In this document: positions 20,097-31,889 of the stretch, one piece after another
How the letters are laid out: each line of letters starts with the position of its first letter
Numbering within the stretch: position 1 is the stretch's first letter
NCBI GenBank assembly: GCA_907163375.1
Contig: CAJQUW010014723.1
Coordinates: 186,001-250,000 of the forward strand
From: Prostheceraeus crozeri
Lineage: Eukaryota; Platyhelminthes; Polycladida; Euryleptidae
Length of the DNA stretch: 64,000 nucleotides
Reading direction: 5' to 3'
The notes under the pieces: model-generated
The model's database searches: none
What the model was told of the DNA's origin: nothing
The model's input: the letters and a program-made list of their open reading frames with translations, nothing else
Position numbers and translations under genes: made by a program

Positions 20097-22893
20097 TTAA
20101 AATGCGCACTGCGATGTCAGCTGCCTGGCTGAGAAATATCCAAACTTGACTAGAAAATTGTTATGACCGGTTAGGATTTTCTCAGTACATGCCTTCATTT
20201 TAGACTTACAATATCCTCTGCTGCTCATCACAAAAAGTGTCATATTAATTCGTTTAATTAGATCTTCAAGATGTGAGCAGATGCGACAATAACGTAAAAC
20301 CTGGCCGGCAAATACATTAATTCCCATGTTATAAGGTATTGCACTGTCTGGAAATGTCAACAGAACAACAGGGAAATCAAAATCTTCCACTTTATGATAT
20401 ATTGAGGTTCGAAGACCGTCACTACTAGATTGGAGTCTCACATCGAGGTAAACAACTGCTTTGTCATTGACTCCGTTTCTATCTGCAAGAAGCTCCATTG
20501 GGTAAATTTTCGGAATTAAGGTATTGAAATGCTTGTAATTTATTACGCATATATCGTCTATATATCTCGAAGTGTTTGACAATAATTTAGCTAGTCCAAA
20601 CTTTTTATTTTTTATTTTTTTTTTTTTTTTTTTTTTTAACCAATTGTTTCATAAAAGCAAATTCGCAATTTAACAGAAACAAGTCGGCAAGTAAAGGACT
20701 GCAATTCCCTCCCATTGGTACTCCTCGAATTTGTCTGAACACGTAACCGGAAAAAGAAATGTAGACTTCAGACACTATAAAATCAATAGCCTTCTTAAAA
20801 GAGTCCACGTCATAACAAGAATACCCCTTATATTTGATTTTGGAGAAAAACGACTTCTCATATCCTACACACAAGTATCTACGATTAGTGGAATTGAATG
20901 TGAGATCAAGGATGGAAAAAATATTATTCTTGATAGCACCTTGATCTAAGTTTGTATAAAGAGTAGAGAAGTCAAAAACTTGCATAGAGTGGACGTTCAC
21001 GTTAGAAATATTCCTCAAAAAATCTTGAGTCGAGGCTACACTCCAAAAATAAGAATAACCAGTATTACTCCTGATTGACTCACAGTATCTATGGAAATTT
21101 TCTCTTATCACTTTCAGACCTTTGTTGATATTCACCGATAACTTTTTAGTTGTACAATTTCTGGCTCCGGCAATGAATCTAAACTTATAAGGATTTTTAT
21201 GCAATTTTGGAATCCAGAAAAGTTTTGGTAGTTTAAGGTCCTTGTCACTAACATTAATATTAAAGTTTGATTTCATATCTTTAACGTGTTTAGTAAGGAC
21301 TTCCTTATCAGAAATAAGCTCAGGTTTATAAGTTGCATTGCCTACTGCAGTGGAAGAATCTATGTCAAAACCAAGCTCGTCCATCAGGATTTTGAGATAG
21401 AACTTTTTACATATGAAACTAAAGTTGTTGGATGCTTTATCGACAGGAACGACTATCAAGTTTTTATGGAGATCTTGCAACTCCATATCAACACAAACGT
21501 TGCTGCCATTATCTTTCCCACCCAACTTCTTACAACGAAAGATGCGGTGCTTTACTAACATCATGACCCTGTTTTTCCAAATAGAGAAGTCATCAACTTT
21601 TAAGTGAAGGCGACTGGACACACGAGATATATGATTATCTATGGAATCGCTGATCTCTTTTTGAATGGATTTCCATGATATTGACCTAGACAATCTGTGT
21701 TTAGTGCCATACGCGAATATAGCTCTGAGACCTGGATCATTTATTATATCTAAATTACCGGTAAAAACATGCCCATAAGGCTCATAAACAAAACTGGTCA
21801 TCGAGTCACAGCTGCAATCGCTCTGTAAAATGCCAACAACTTCCTGAATTGTCAGGCTATTAAGAAACTTATTATAATTGAAGAATTTCAAACAAATAGG
21901 GTTATTAAGCTTATGGTACACTTTGGGAGGATATAGATGTTTCGCTTTTTCTGGAACTAAAGCACAGACACTTTTATCATTAAATACAGAAGGTAAATGA
22001 AGTTTGTCAACTAAATGAGACTTGAAAGGAATCACTATATGCGTTTTGTCTTCGGTAGAGCTATCCCTCTTGTTTCTATATAATTTACTATGAACATATG
22101 TTGTCAAAACGAAAGATAGGTCATTCGACTGATCAAGAAGCCTAGAATACATAATTTTAAGCATGCTATCACTAATCGATTTCAAGCAATTATAGAAATG
22201 TCTTATTTTGTTGCTCTTCATCAACTCTTGAAGCTCCTTGAGAATATCCTCACAACTATTAGATGGAGGATATTTCTTTCTACCCGACTTCCTAAGGCCA
22301 TGGCTTCTCTTACGTCTGCTAATAGGAGAACTAAAAAATGAAAATGAATTTGCAGTGTTCTGAGAGGCGCAACCTCCGCCTAACACTCTGTCATTCAAAC
22401 CCAAAGGATGCAAGGTGTTCAGCGTTCTTATATGAAAATCTTCCTTACTGTTAAGCTCGAAGGCAATTTCTGTATCAGATTTATTACGAACATCGACAAA
22501 GTCAATAATTTGTATACTTACATCATCCCAACTGTGATTAGAGCTATTAAAATGATTACTTAAATACGTATTGAGATGATTCTTTTGAACAGACTGCCGA
22601 TGCCCATTAAGTCTACAATGTAATGGCTGTTTTGTCTGTCCAACATACTGGACCCCACATGATTGACATGTGATCAAATATATTACATGCCTACTCTTAC
22701 ACGAGAAACTACTAGGATAATTTAAAACGAACCGTCTGCCGGTACTAAAACTCTTAAAAGTAGTATTAGTGTCAAGAGATTTACAACATAGGCATCTTTT
22801 GCTGCCACAGACATCAACACTACTGACGCATGTGGAGGGCGCTATCCACTCCTTCGCATTAACGTCATACACTTTAGCTTGCATTATATCCAT
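20097..22893 (-). pseudogene. Naiad-type PLE protein, copy 6 (A/T-tract insertion inside the RT)
   Basis: From ATG at 22893 the protein matches the consensus to about residue 752 (QLVK), then enters a lysine-rich tail and stops. The rest, from just before RYIDD to the C-terminus, is open in another frame at 20097-20582. The cause is a long T/A tract at about 20605-20637 replacing the short ttttatttttaacc of the other copies. This makes the unit about 24 bp longer than the 3905-bp standard. The inserted tract looks like the A-rich tract that follows the stop codon in every copy. Confidence 0.86.
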
Positions 22894-24011
22894 ATTTCAA
22901 ATGCCAGGACCCCATACTAAGCAAGGAATCCTTTCAGAGGTTGGACTTTAGATCCTTGCTATCTAATTGGTACTTAGACCTAACACAACTACCGATGTCA
23001 TTAATAAACCGCTATAAGAATGTGAGGCTTTCGCCTGCCAGCAGAGGTCCAGTAGCGGGGTCATAAACCACCAGCATCTGCAGACTTACTGTGTTAGCAA
23101 TTGAAGCTGGGACATTCCCATAACGATGTCTACATGTTTCATAATTTTAATAAACTTATAGTTAATAAGACTTAAGGTTTGTCCTTAAGAGGACAGGTGG
23201 TGCGTTCCCACCGGCAGACATTAAACGTTCAAGGCGCGTCAAACTTTTGACTATCCTAGGACTACATTTTAGAGCCAAACTTGACGAGATCGGTGTGGAG
23301 GACCTTCCCACTAGTCCATTTTTCACTCAGCGCTTCTAAAGCGGGGCTGGACCTTACCCCTAATGGTCCTCTGACTTGTGATCCTCGACAAATGCATGAA
23401 TGCATGAAGGTCTTTAAGCACAAAGACTTGACGGATCTGATTGCGTGCCGGGCGGACCTACCCGGGGGTCCATAACATAGCGCTATACGGGCTGGACTTC
23501 ACCCTTAAGTGTACGAGATCGTACAAGGCCGCTTAACAAGTGATCTCCTTGGTCAAAGTTTCAGGCTCGATTGATTAGGAACTTATATATAAATAGACAC
23601 TTAGTAATCACCATGTCAACCCCATGGAGACCAGTAACCGACACAGTCCATTCATCACACTAGGGTAGTTAGCGATAAAAAAAAAAGAACAAACGTTAAA
23701 ACAAATAAAACAATAGCCAGTCGTCAGCAGGTACCCGCCTGGTTGCGTTTCGGCCCCTCTACCTGAACGCTCAAGCCCAGGCGGGCGGGGCCCCGCATAA
23801 ACTTATATGCGGCTGGCATTCTAAAATCAATACAGTAATGATATGTGTAATAATAAGTAATACTGATAGTAATAGTAAAAACAAAAACAAAACAACCGCA
23901 AAAGACGGATACATCCAAAACAAACTAAAATATATGTGTGAAATACTGAAATGGTATAACCAATAAAAAAAAAAATGTTTAGAAAACAGTGTTAATTATA
24001 TTTTTTATTTT

Positions 24012-24720
24012 TTAAAATGCGCACTGCGATGTCAGCTGCCTGGCTGAGAAATATCCAAACTTGACTAGAAAATTGTTATGACCGGTTAGGATTTTCTCAG
24101 TACATGCCTTCATTTTAGACTTACAATATCCTCTGCTGCTCATCACAAAAAGTGTCATATTAATTCGTTTAATTAGATCTTCAAGATGTGAGCAGATGCG
24201 ACAATAACGTAAAACCTGGCCGGCAAATACATTAATTCCCATGTTATAAGGTATTGCACTGTCTGGAAATGTCAACAGAACAACAGGGAAATCAAAATCT
24301 TCCACTTTATGATATATTGAGGTTCGAAGACCGTCACTACTAGATTGGAGTCTCACATCGAGGTAAACAACTGCTTTGTCATTGACTCCGTTTCTATCTG
24401 CAAGAAGCTCCATTGGGTAAATTTTCGGAATTAAGGTATTGAAATGCTTGTAATTTATTACGCATATATCGTCTATATATCTCGAAGTGTTTGACAATAA
24501 TTTAGCTAGTCCAAACTTTTTATTTTTAACCAATTGTTTCATAAAAGCAAATTCGCAATTTAACAGAAACAAGTCGGCAAGTAAAGGACTGCAATTCCCT
24601 CCCATTGGTACTCCTCGAATTTGTCTGAACACGTAACCGGAAAAAGAAATGTAGACTTCAGACACTATAAAATCAATAGCCTTCTTAAAAGAGTCCACGT
24701 CATAACAAGAATACCCCTTA
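24012..24720 (-). pseudogene. Naiad-type PLE, 5'-truncated copy 7 at the upstream end of the array
   Basis: Identity with the array stops abruptly at 24720, in the codons around KGYSC (residue about 689). Only the RT region from there to the C-terminus remains, including QIRGVPMGGNCSP, RYIDD and YLDV, and its stop is at 24012. Beyond 24720 the sequence is unrelated and codes on the opposite strand. The A-rich tract after the stop is the shortest of all copies. A truncated copy lying upstream of complete ones is the usual PLE arrangement and acts as the pseudo-LTR that can carry the promoter. Confidence 0.9.
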
Positions 24721-24846
24721 CATGATGATGTCAATGTAGCGGAAGCCACCTCTGACGATCATGGAGGAAATGTAGAAGTAGTGGGAAACGATGTGAATGA
24801 AACAGGAATTCAAGTACGATCTGAATTAATTGCAAACTTTTTCTGA
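24721..24846 (+). pseudogene. C-terminal end of a PIF/Harbinger (HARBI1-like) transposase, cut by the PLE array
   Basis: From the array junction an open plus-strand frame gives 41 residues and a TGA at 24844-24846: an acidic stretch (HDDVNVAEATSDDHGG) followed by GIQVRSELIANFF. An acidic loop and then a short VR..L...F tail is how many animal HARBI1-like transposases end. The convergent Myb-like gene next door fits the two-gene layout of PIF/Harbinger elements. The catalytic DDE domain is absent from the window and would lie beyond the left edge if the array was inserted here. The match is by pattern only, over a short region. Confidence 0.55.
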
Positions 24847-25304
24847 ATGCCTTTGTTTTGCAATGTCTTTCAATTTTGTCAAATAAATGACCATGGAGAG
24901 CGGTTTTCTTTTGAATCTCTTTGACATTTGTCATGGATATACATGTAAATAACTAATTTGACAGAATTAATTTAGTAATAAATGGTGAAAAAATACAAAA
25001 ATCCATGGTAACAGCTTGCAAGCTCTAAATAATGAAGACTGAAAGAAAAAATGGGTGCATGCGCATCTGCATGTACATGTGGGGTCTTGGTGTATGCAAA
25101 TAAAGGTGTCGAAACCACTCATTAATGAGAAGGAAAACCAAAGAGAGCGACAGGGAATGTCGGTTAGACCGATTGATAGTGGTTTGTAAGTAAAACATGA
25201 TTATTAGGAATAATATTGCTGTCAGGACACTTATGCATGGTACTTGAAGCTCTTTTAAAAACTTTAATTTCCAAAAAGAAAACAATTTATTTCAAATTAC
25301 GAAA
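24847..25304. other. Convergent 3' region between the Harbinger genes
   Basis: About 460 bp of non-coding AT-rich DNA between the transposase stop and the Myb-like stop. An AATAAA-type signal on the minus strand (plus aacaatttatttc, about 25284) lies 15-20 bp past the Myb-like stop. Nothing else was recognised; short ORFs here have no recognisable content. Confidence 0.5.
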
Positions 25305-26255
25305 TCAAAGTTGCGTCTGCAACCAAGTCAACAGCGAATCTCTGCCGGTTTCTTCTGCAAGAAGACGCTCCGTCACTACCTTCAAAATAAACTTCTTCTT
25401 CTCAATCTCCAATCTTTCACTCTCTTTTTCCAATCGTTCTTTCTCTATCGCCAACCTTTGCTTCTCAATTGCTAATATTTGAGACATATTTGCTGCCTTT
25501 GAGCACGTAGCAGCTTCCAGTTCCACTGGAGAGGAATCCATGTCCATTATAGGAATGTCCTTGAGATCCATTGTAGGGGAATCCACGTCTGCTGCAGGGA
25601 CTTCGCTGAGATCCACTGAGGGGGTCTCACGCTCTACCACGGTCTCCACATGAAGCCCTACTTGAGAGGAAGCGGCGTTGCTGGCGTCGGTTTCTGGTTC
25701 CTGGTACGAGCAGCAGGGGGCCGAGATGTCAGGAGGATTACTATTCTCCATTGACTGAAGAGTAGGCCTATTGATGGATTCCTCCACGGCGTCAGGCTTC
25801 TCCGTGTCTATTCCATTGGATAGGCCCGAGATTGCCGTCTCACCCAAAATTGCGATCACTTTCAGTTCCAGCTCGGACAGCGTAATTTCTTTCTTGATCC
25901 TGTCAGGTATGACTCCACTACCGGTTATAGAGGTCTGCCTTCTCCTCGTTGTCTCCTTCTTTTTACATGCACTGCTCCAGTCTATCCATTTCCTCTTGAC
26001 TTCATCTGTTGTTCTTTTCACCTTTCCCACAGCATTAACTCCTGCTGCTACTTTGCTCCAAGCTTCCTTCTTCCTTTTATTAGTCATTACATCAGTGAAC
26101 TTCGCCGTTATAACCTTCTTATGTACTTGCACTTTGGTGGCCAGCATATCCAGTTCATCTGCTGAGAATCTCGGTTTTCTCTTCATCGATATTTTATGTG
26201 TTTCTTTGATAGGTCTTGTCAAGAATGAAGCGCTTCTTGACATGCGATTTTGCAT
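25305..26255 (-). CDS. Myb/SANT-like DNA-binding protein of a PIF/Harbinger element
   Basis: A 316-residue open frame. Residues about 27-105 (RKPRFSADELDMLATKV, then KRKKEAWSKVAAGVNAVG, then KRKWIDWSSACKKK) form a trihelical Myb/SANT-like domain of the NAIF1/Myb_DNA-bind_5 type. The middle is acidic with loosely repeated VDLSEVP / MDLKDIP / VELEAA units. Residues about 268-302 form a charged coiled coil (ILAIEKQRLAIEKERLEKE). In PIF/Harbinger transposons such a protein binds the element ends and brings the transposase to them in the nucleus. The more typical start is Met24 (MKRKPRFS, base 26186); the first Met at 26255 is also in frame. It runs convergent to the transposase remnant at 24721. 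A domesticated host gene is the alternative. Confidence 0.75.
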   Translation of the reverse strand: MQNRMSRSASFLTRPIKETHKISMKRKPRFSADELDMLATKVQVHKKVITAKFTDVMTNKRKKEAWSKVAAGVNAVGKVKRTTDEVKRKWIDWSSACKKKETTRRRQTSITGSGVIPDRIKKEITLSELELKVIAILGETAISGLSNGIDTEKPDAVEESINRPTLQSMENSNPPDISAPCCSYQEPETDASNAASSQVGLHVETVVERETPSVDLSEVPAADVDSPTMDLKDIPIMDMDSSPVELEAATCSKAANMSQILAIEKQRLAIEKERLEKESERLEIEKKKFILKVVTERLLAEETGRDSLLTWLQTQL

Positions 26256-26396
26256 TTTCTGCTCTCAAGGTCTTTCTCGATGACGCAAAGGTGACGTTTT
26301 CATGATGCAGCAAGACAAGGCTATCTATTGTTCTTTGTGTCTGTACATGCAACGATCTAATCTCTTAACTACGGTGTAACGAGCCGTTATCAAAAC

Positions 26397-26495
26397 CTTC
26401 GTGTTACTGGAGTTAAAAGATTGTTATGGAGTCGTTGACCAGTCGTAAAATGAGCTAACTACTGGAAATTAACTAACGCTTCGTGTTACTGGCCC
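26397..26495 (-). repeat. Probable terminal/subterminal end of the Harbinger element
   Basis: The word cttcgtgttactgg occurs twice 82 bp apart (26397-26410 and 26479-26492). The outer copy ends in ggccc, so on the minus strand the element would begin GGGCCAGTAACACGAAGCG. A G/C-rich start is usual for Harbinger inverted repeats, and subterminal repeats are plausible Myb binding sites. The partner end is not in the window. Confidence 0.35.
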
Positions 26496-29400
26496 AAAAT
26501 TCAGAATGGTCGAAATAGTCTTAATAGATAGCGCAAAATAGAGACCGTTTCAAAAACAATTGCACAAAAAAGTTAACCTATTTTCAAATGTAGCTTTCGT
26601 GTTGAAGTACTGCTTCAATTTTAATGAGCGATATACCATATGAAACCTGATGCTCCATAGATTATTTTGGTATACAGTTTACTTTCTGAAGTGGTCAGTA
26701 GTAGTCAGTAGGCCCTACGAAAGAAAATTCAGTGTTTTCTTTGATGCAGGATTTCAATATGAAGACGACAAACCTTTTTAATGAAATTTGAGATAGTGCG
26801 AGCTAGCCATCATTCAGCTTCATCATGATGTAAAGATTTTAAGATTCGCTGAATGTTTAAAGAGCTACAGTACCAATAATTTTCGCCAAAAAATCACTAC
26901 TAAAAGAAAATCTGACGCGATTTTTCAATGATGAAGATGCTCAATTTCAAAACTATATCATGTGAAAGGTTGTGTCTAGTACTCTAAATTGGCAAGCGCT
27001 TAGGTTGTGTTTGGTCAGTTGTGGTCAGCAGACTTAAAAGTATGAATTTTCGGTCAAATCATTCACTGATACCTACAGACAAAACTGCGAAACTCAGAAA
27101 ACGGGGCCGCCTGTAGCTGTCTGATCTGCACCTGTTCACAAACAATGGCAATTATTCACGTCGTAGTTGCTGACGCTGGCGTCTGATAAAGGGGATCGAC
27201 AAGAATTTTACAACTCAATGAATGATAGGACAGATGAGTGCCGACATGAATGATAAGCTGTGATTATGAAGCAGGAAACTTCAAATCACTAATTACCGGT
27301 ACTTCATTTAATTAGGCAAACCACACCATTTTCTAAGCCTAGTGTCTCGACTGGTCAAGTTCATGAATTTAGTAATCAATCAATTATGAGCTTATGATTA
27401 AATTTTATAAGAATAAGCAAAATATGAAATAGCTTTTCGTGGTGTGCAGCGTTTTAGGAAACGGATGGTATGTTATCATATCACAAGAAGACCCTAATTC
27501 GTCTAAACTCCAGAAAGTTCAAGATTAATCAAAACTGAACACGTGTCGTGTTACTGTTCTGATATAATTTAGGGGATTTTGTTGATAGGCCTATATGCTA
27601 ACAATCTTGTTTTATAAGTTCCGCTATTCAAAGACAGGAAAATAATATACATGATAGGCATAAGCTACTTCAGTATAAGTCAGAACAGAATAAGCTAAAG
27701 TCAATCATCACAATAAAATAGGGTGCGGATGATTAAAAGTTCCTGGAAAATATGAGTTGAAACTTTAAATGTATATATGTATGTGCATCATTTGTCTCTA
27801 TAATACATTTCAATATTCAAATCAATAATAAATTTGAAGTTACGAAATGAAACGTGCATGCCTGAAAATTCGAAGAATTGTCCGTAGGACAACTGCAGTG
27901 AATTTCCGAAGTATCTGTCTTCACTTTTTTGGCGGAATATCTATTTTTAGAAATAACTGGATTCTTGGATGCTTTTTCAGAAATAAATATTTTTTTGGAT
28001 TAGTGCTTTGCAAACTGCTAATGATATTTACAAACTGAAATTAAGCACATGTTTCTCAAAAGGGGATCAGCTTTGAACGTAACTTCCCATGCGTTTAAAA
28101 CGCATCGAACTATAATACAGGTTTTTTGGATGAGATTACAGAAAAAAATCGTTATTTCCAAAAATTTCACTAAAGTTTATTTCATGTCGCTAGTTATTTA
28201 GATATACATTGCATAACTTATGCATAAATGAGCAACAAATCGAAATACCATAATGCCCTTATTTTGACAACTTTCAAGTGTTAGCAATGGCCCGTGATTT
28301 CTTGTTCTCACTGCTATGCGGTAGAAATAGCCAGTACCAAACTAAAATAATAAATAATAATGTTCTGCTAGATTGATTATCATGATCAAGGACATGTACA
28401 TTTCAATTACAATCGGGAGAAAACTGATAGTGCACTAGGCTATAAGGCTAAATCAATGTAAACTCAATTGGATGTTCTCATGACTTGAAATAGTTTTTGG
28501 CAACATTGGAATATTTCAAATGAGTTTACTTGTGCAGACGTTCCGATAGTGCGCTTCACACACCACCTTGATCACCGCCAAAAATAGAAAATTCAGTTGT
28601 CAAGATTTGGAGTGCGGAGCAGAAATATTTCATCTTTTAACAGGTTCCGAAAGTTCTCCAAATACACCCGGTACGAGGAGTGGAATTGCTCCACAGATTT
28701 GGTGACAAAAATTGTCATTTTTGTGAATCGTACAAACATGGAATGAAAATAAAGGCCAACAATGTAATTATTCATTTTAACTTTGAAATCAAGCATTCAT
28801 TTATTAGCATGCCATAATGACTGTTTCAGCATCATAACTGATCCAGCTTTATTAACCAAAATCTAATTTAGATGCCATAATATCCATCCTTGCGTCGATA
28901 GGTTCTCTTAATAACTTTGCAGTAGTTATGTTTACAGTCAGTTATCATACGCTCAGAGAGTGAATTTTACCACGTGTGCTATAACGGCAGTTGTTTTCCT
29001 CTTGCAATCACAACATATTTGCCACTCCTGCGCTATTTAAGCGCACTGCGCTTTTGCGCTCTTTTTGAGTGATGCTGCGCTAATTTGATGCATAGGCTAA
29101 AAAAATGATAAAAGTGATATCTCTAACATATATTGTTGTACACGATTGCAATGATGTTGTACGATGTTCTACTTCATTTATTCATTTGGTGGCTGGGGTA
29201 TATGCTAACTAATGTTTTAAGTTTCCAAGTCTTTGTCTACAGTATTGTTGTGTTTAATAGCAGTGAGTTTATTTTGCAAGCGAAATAACTTATATTTCAA
29301 CTGTAAACAAGTCAGCATTATTGTTTCTACTGAATTCTCCGTCTGTTCTTGTGTATGGATGGCAAACTTGGTAACTTGGCAAATTGTAATATGGCCTACT

Positions 29401-29839
29401 GTGTATCTAATTCGGCAGCTATAATGTGATTTAGTGTAACAACATACTGAAAAGCATGCTAACGATCCCTTGAAACTTCTTCCATGCGAATTTCTTTCCA
29501 AATGTTTTCGATGAACAGATAAATGAGTAATGGTCGGCATTGGATAGTTTTTTTTGAAGCCTTCAAGTAGTCCCCGAGCTGTCCGTATCAAGGAAGCATT
29601 ATAAGATAGAGAGGTGACTATGGACTTCTCAATGGAATCCCGCCTGAAGCCAATTCACAAGGTAGAGAAACTTTTCCAAAGTGAAAGTACTCTGATCCAC
29701 ACTCTTCACATGAATTTGATTTCATTGTGCAGCTAAATGTCTCTTGCGGTTTTTGAGACCAGAGGTCATCACGGAATCGCAAGAAAACGAGCTCAATTCC
29801 CTGGATGATGAAAAGAAATATAATCAGCTGTCCGAGGAT
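26496..29839. other. Anonymous AT-rich intergenic DNA
   Basis: No gene, RNA or transposon was recognised on either strand. ORFs are all short (under 125 codons) and without domain-like features. A loosely repeated tggtcag.agt.gtcag phrase occurs near 26690-26715 and 27010-27030. TAGGCCT words are present (about 27590). Confidence 0.5.
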
Positions 29840-30100
29840 TAGCTTGTAGCTGGCAGCCCGAACGAGTTTCTGCAAAGCCGAAAATGAGATTTTCACAGAA
29901 TGATGCACTTCCTATGACTACTACGAATCTGCACGTCTGCCGAGTTCTACCTGGTTCCTCTTCTTGCTAGACGCAATAAAAGAAAAACACATCCAATGGA
30001 ACGCAGATTGTAGTATTTGGCTAGAATTAAATTTTCTATGTTTTCGCTTACTGAGCTAAGAGTACTTAGTCTAGAGACATAGTTTTTGAGGTGGAATGCC
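29840..30100 (+). repeat. Left arm of a large inverted duplication
   Basis: About 260 bp here match, in reverse complement, the segment at 31890-32180. The best-kept core reads actacgaatctgcacgtctg and then ccgagttctacctggttcct, near 29919-29965. Similarity fades outward on both sides. The 1.8 kb between the arms shows no transposase. It could be an old foldback element or a duplicated fragment. Confidence 0.7.
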
Positions 30101-30129
30101 TTCTGGGGGCAATTCTTCAGTCACTGATC

Positions 30130-30290
30130 ATGCGTTATGACTAGTGACAAGTAACAAGTGATTTCAATTCTTCGACATGATCAGTTGACAAGTTTACTTT
30201 GATCAGTAAATTTTGACCAGTGACCAGTGGTATGACAAGTGATTGAATTCTTTGACTTGATCAGTAATAAGCTTTTACTTGTCATAATCA
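30130..30290 (+). repeat. Short imperfect direct repeats
   Basis: Two copies of a phrase like gacaagtgatt.aattctt.gac.tgatcagt occur about 80-90 bp apart, with extra tgatcagt and gaccagtg words between them. It is minor local duplication with no coding sense. Confidence 0.45.
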
Positions 30291-31889
30291 CGCATTTATG
30301 AAGGAAGAATTTTTACCTATCATGCTTGCATTATCAGTATCAGTAGAAGTAGAAGACATTCATTTAAAAAATGAATGATGTATCAATGATATTTGCAATA
30401 ATATGAAATGCAAATTCAAGAATTTATCTTGCTTACACAGTTTTCTGAAAGTGAAGTTTGGAATATAAAGTAGTTTATGTGAGAATTTTGGGTGGGCCCT
30501 TCGAGAATTTCACTGCGAAACAGACGCGGACAGTCTTGCGTAGCGTATGATACTCAACATTTATTGTTTCTGTTATAATGTATAATTTATGAGAAAACTT
30601 CAGTCTCTTATGAAATGTGAGCAGCATACTTCAATTGAAGACATGTATTTATTGAACACGTAGGGATATACATGTTAATAGAACACATATGCAAAAGTCC
30701 TTTTACCAAAAATTTTTGTAAATGAATCTTCTGTATTTCATGATAGGTAAATAAATATTCGATTAAAAGATGCTGCTATAGATTCGCTCGTAAGTGGTAG
30801 AAAACAGGCAACGTCTAAGAAACATTGCAAGCTGCTATATTTAGAACTTTTTGCATGTTTCAGTCATGTTTTTCTACACACAATTGGATAAATATTAGCG
30901 TAATTGATATTTTCTCATTGGTACTTGCTGTGTGAGTGTGTAGCACTCTACATGTACATGCACCCAACAGCTCCTTGCTAATGCAGTGACCTTTGAGCAA
31001 AGAAATTTCATGAGTCTGGATCACAGCTGGATTGACATAGGTTAGGGAGACCGAGACTTAAATAAATACGAAAAAAAATTCGTTGATTGGTTCGAGAAGT
31101 ATACACAGCATGTACACAAAAAAGGCCAGGGACTCATTCTGTTGACAGATGTGGTCAAATGTAGTTTGAAAGGTAACGTGGATGAGTATAACTGAATTTA
31201 TTAGAAGACGCAATTCACTTCAGCAAAAGTTGCTAAATGATCACGGTGTTACGTTTTACGGTGCAATCTCAATTTTTGATCTTTTACAAGCTCGTTTTCT
31301 CATATAATCGTTTAAATGAGGCCAATTATTTTGAAATGATCAATAACATTATTGTTCCCATTGTAAGAATCGTACAATTTGGATGTTGTTTGAATGCAAG
31401 ACAGTGCGCCATCACTCTCCAGTCAAAGTTGGATTGTTAGAATGGGCGAGTTAAGTGGACTGACATCGAGGTTGCAAGGCCTTATCCCTTGTGATTTTTT
31501 CTAGGTATTCTTACCAATGTCATTTTATGGCTATTCATAAACGTTGTGTCCGGTAAATATTGGTCATCTATTCCCACTGTCAAGTCCCGCCAATTCTGTA
31601 TGCATGCTATTCAATGCATTCACTCGTGTTTCTTAGTATGGCGTTTGGCCTAGTCAAATTTGCCAAACGATTCCCCGCAGCTTCGAAATTTCTGCAGCAG
31701 TCACTTGTTACTGATCATAAACCGAATAATTGCCCCAGGTCATACATATCCTATGTTGCATGTGTTGTTATCATGTTCTTGATCGGCAATGTATGCGAGA
31801 ATGTGGTCCAATGTGAATTAAATTGCCGACATTAGGAGACTTGCTAAATATGAATGTGTTTGGCTTCATAGACAGGGGTGCATGAACAT
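30291..31889. other. DNA between the inverted arms; nothing identified
   Basis: AT-rich sequence with short ORFs only (67 codons at 31237-31440, 91 codons at 31560-31835). Neither shows a known domain or a convincing start context. No RNA gene was recognised. Confidence 0.45.

Larger units (their letters stand above)
1..24720 (-). mobile_element. Tandem head-to-tail array of Naiad-type Penelope-like retroelements
   Basis: The segment repeats itself with a period of about 3.9 kb. The word beginning gacctacccgggggtcc recurs at 1, 3912, 7817, 11722, 15620, 19526 and 23455, giving spacings of 3911, 3905, 3905, 3898, 3906 and 3929. All copies lie on the minus strand. Differences are a few single bases plus A/T-run lengths, so amplification or homogenisation is recent. 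Coding regions start (minus strand) at 3350, 7255, 11160, 15058, 18964 and 22893; the seventh copy, upstream in the reading direction, is cut off at 24720. Tandem and partial copies (pseudo-LTRs) are known for PLEs. The left edge of the window lies inside a spacer, so the copy number is a minimum. An assembly artefact of a shorter array cannot be excluded. Confidence 0.93.

Noticed and set aside
1-24720. CRISPR-like or satellite array
   Set aside because: The repeat unit is 3.9 kb, codes for a retroelement protein and has no short spacer pattern.
29618-29908. Cystatin-like or secreted protein ORF (96 codons, minus)
   Set aside because: A few residues suggested it, but the QxVxG loop and paired cysteines are missing, and the region overlaps an old inverted duplication.
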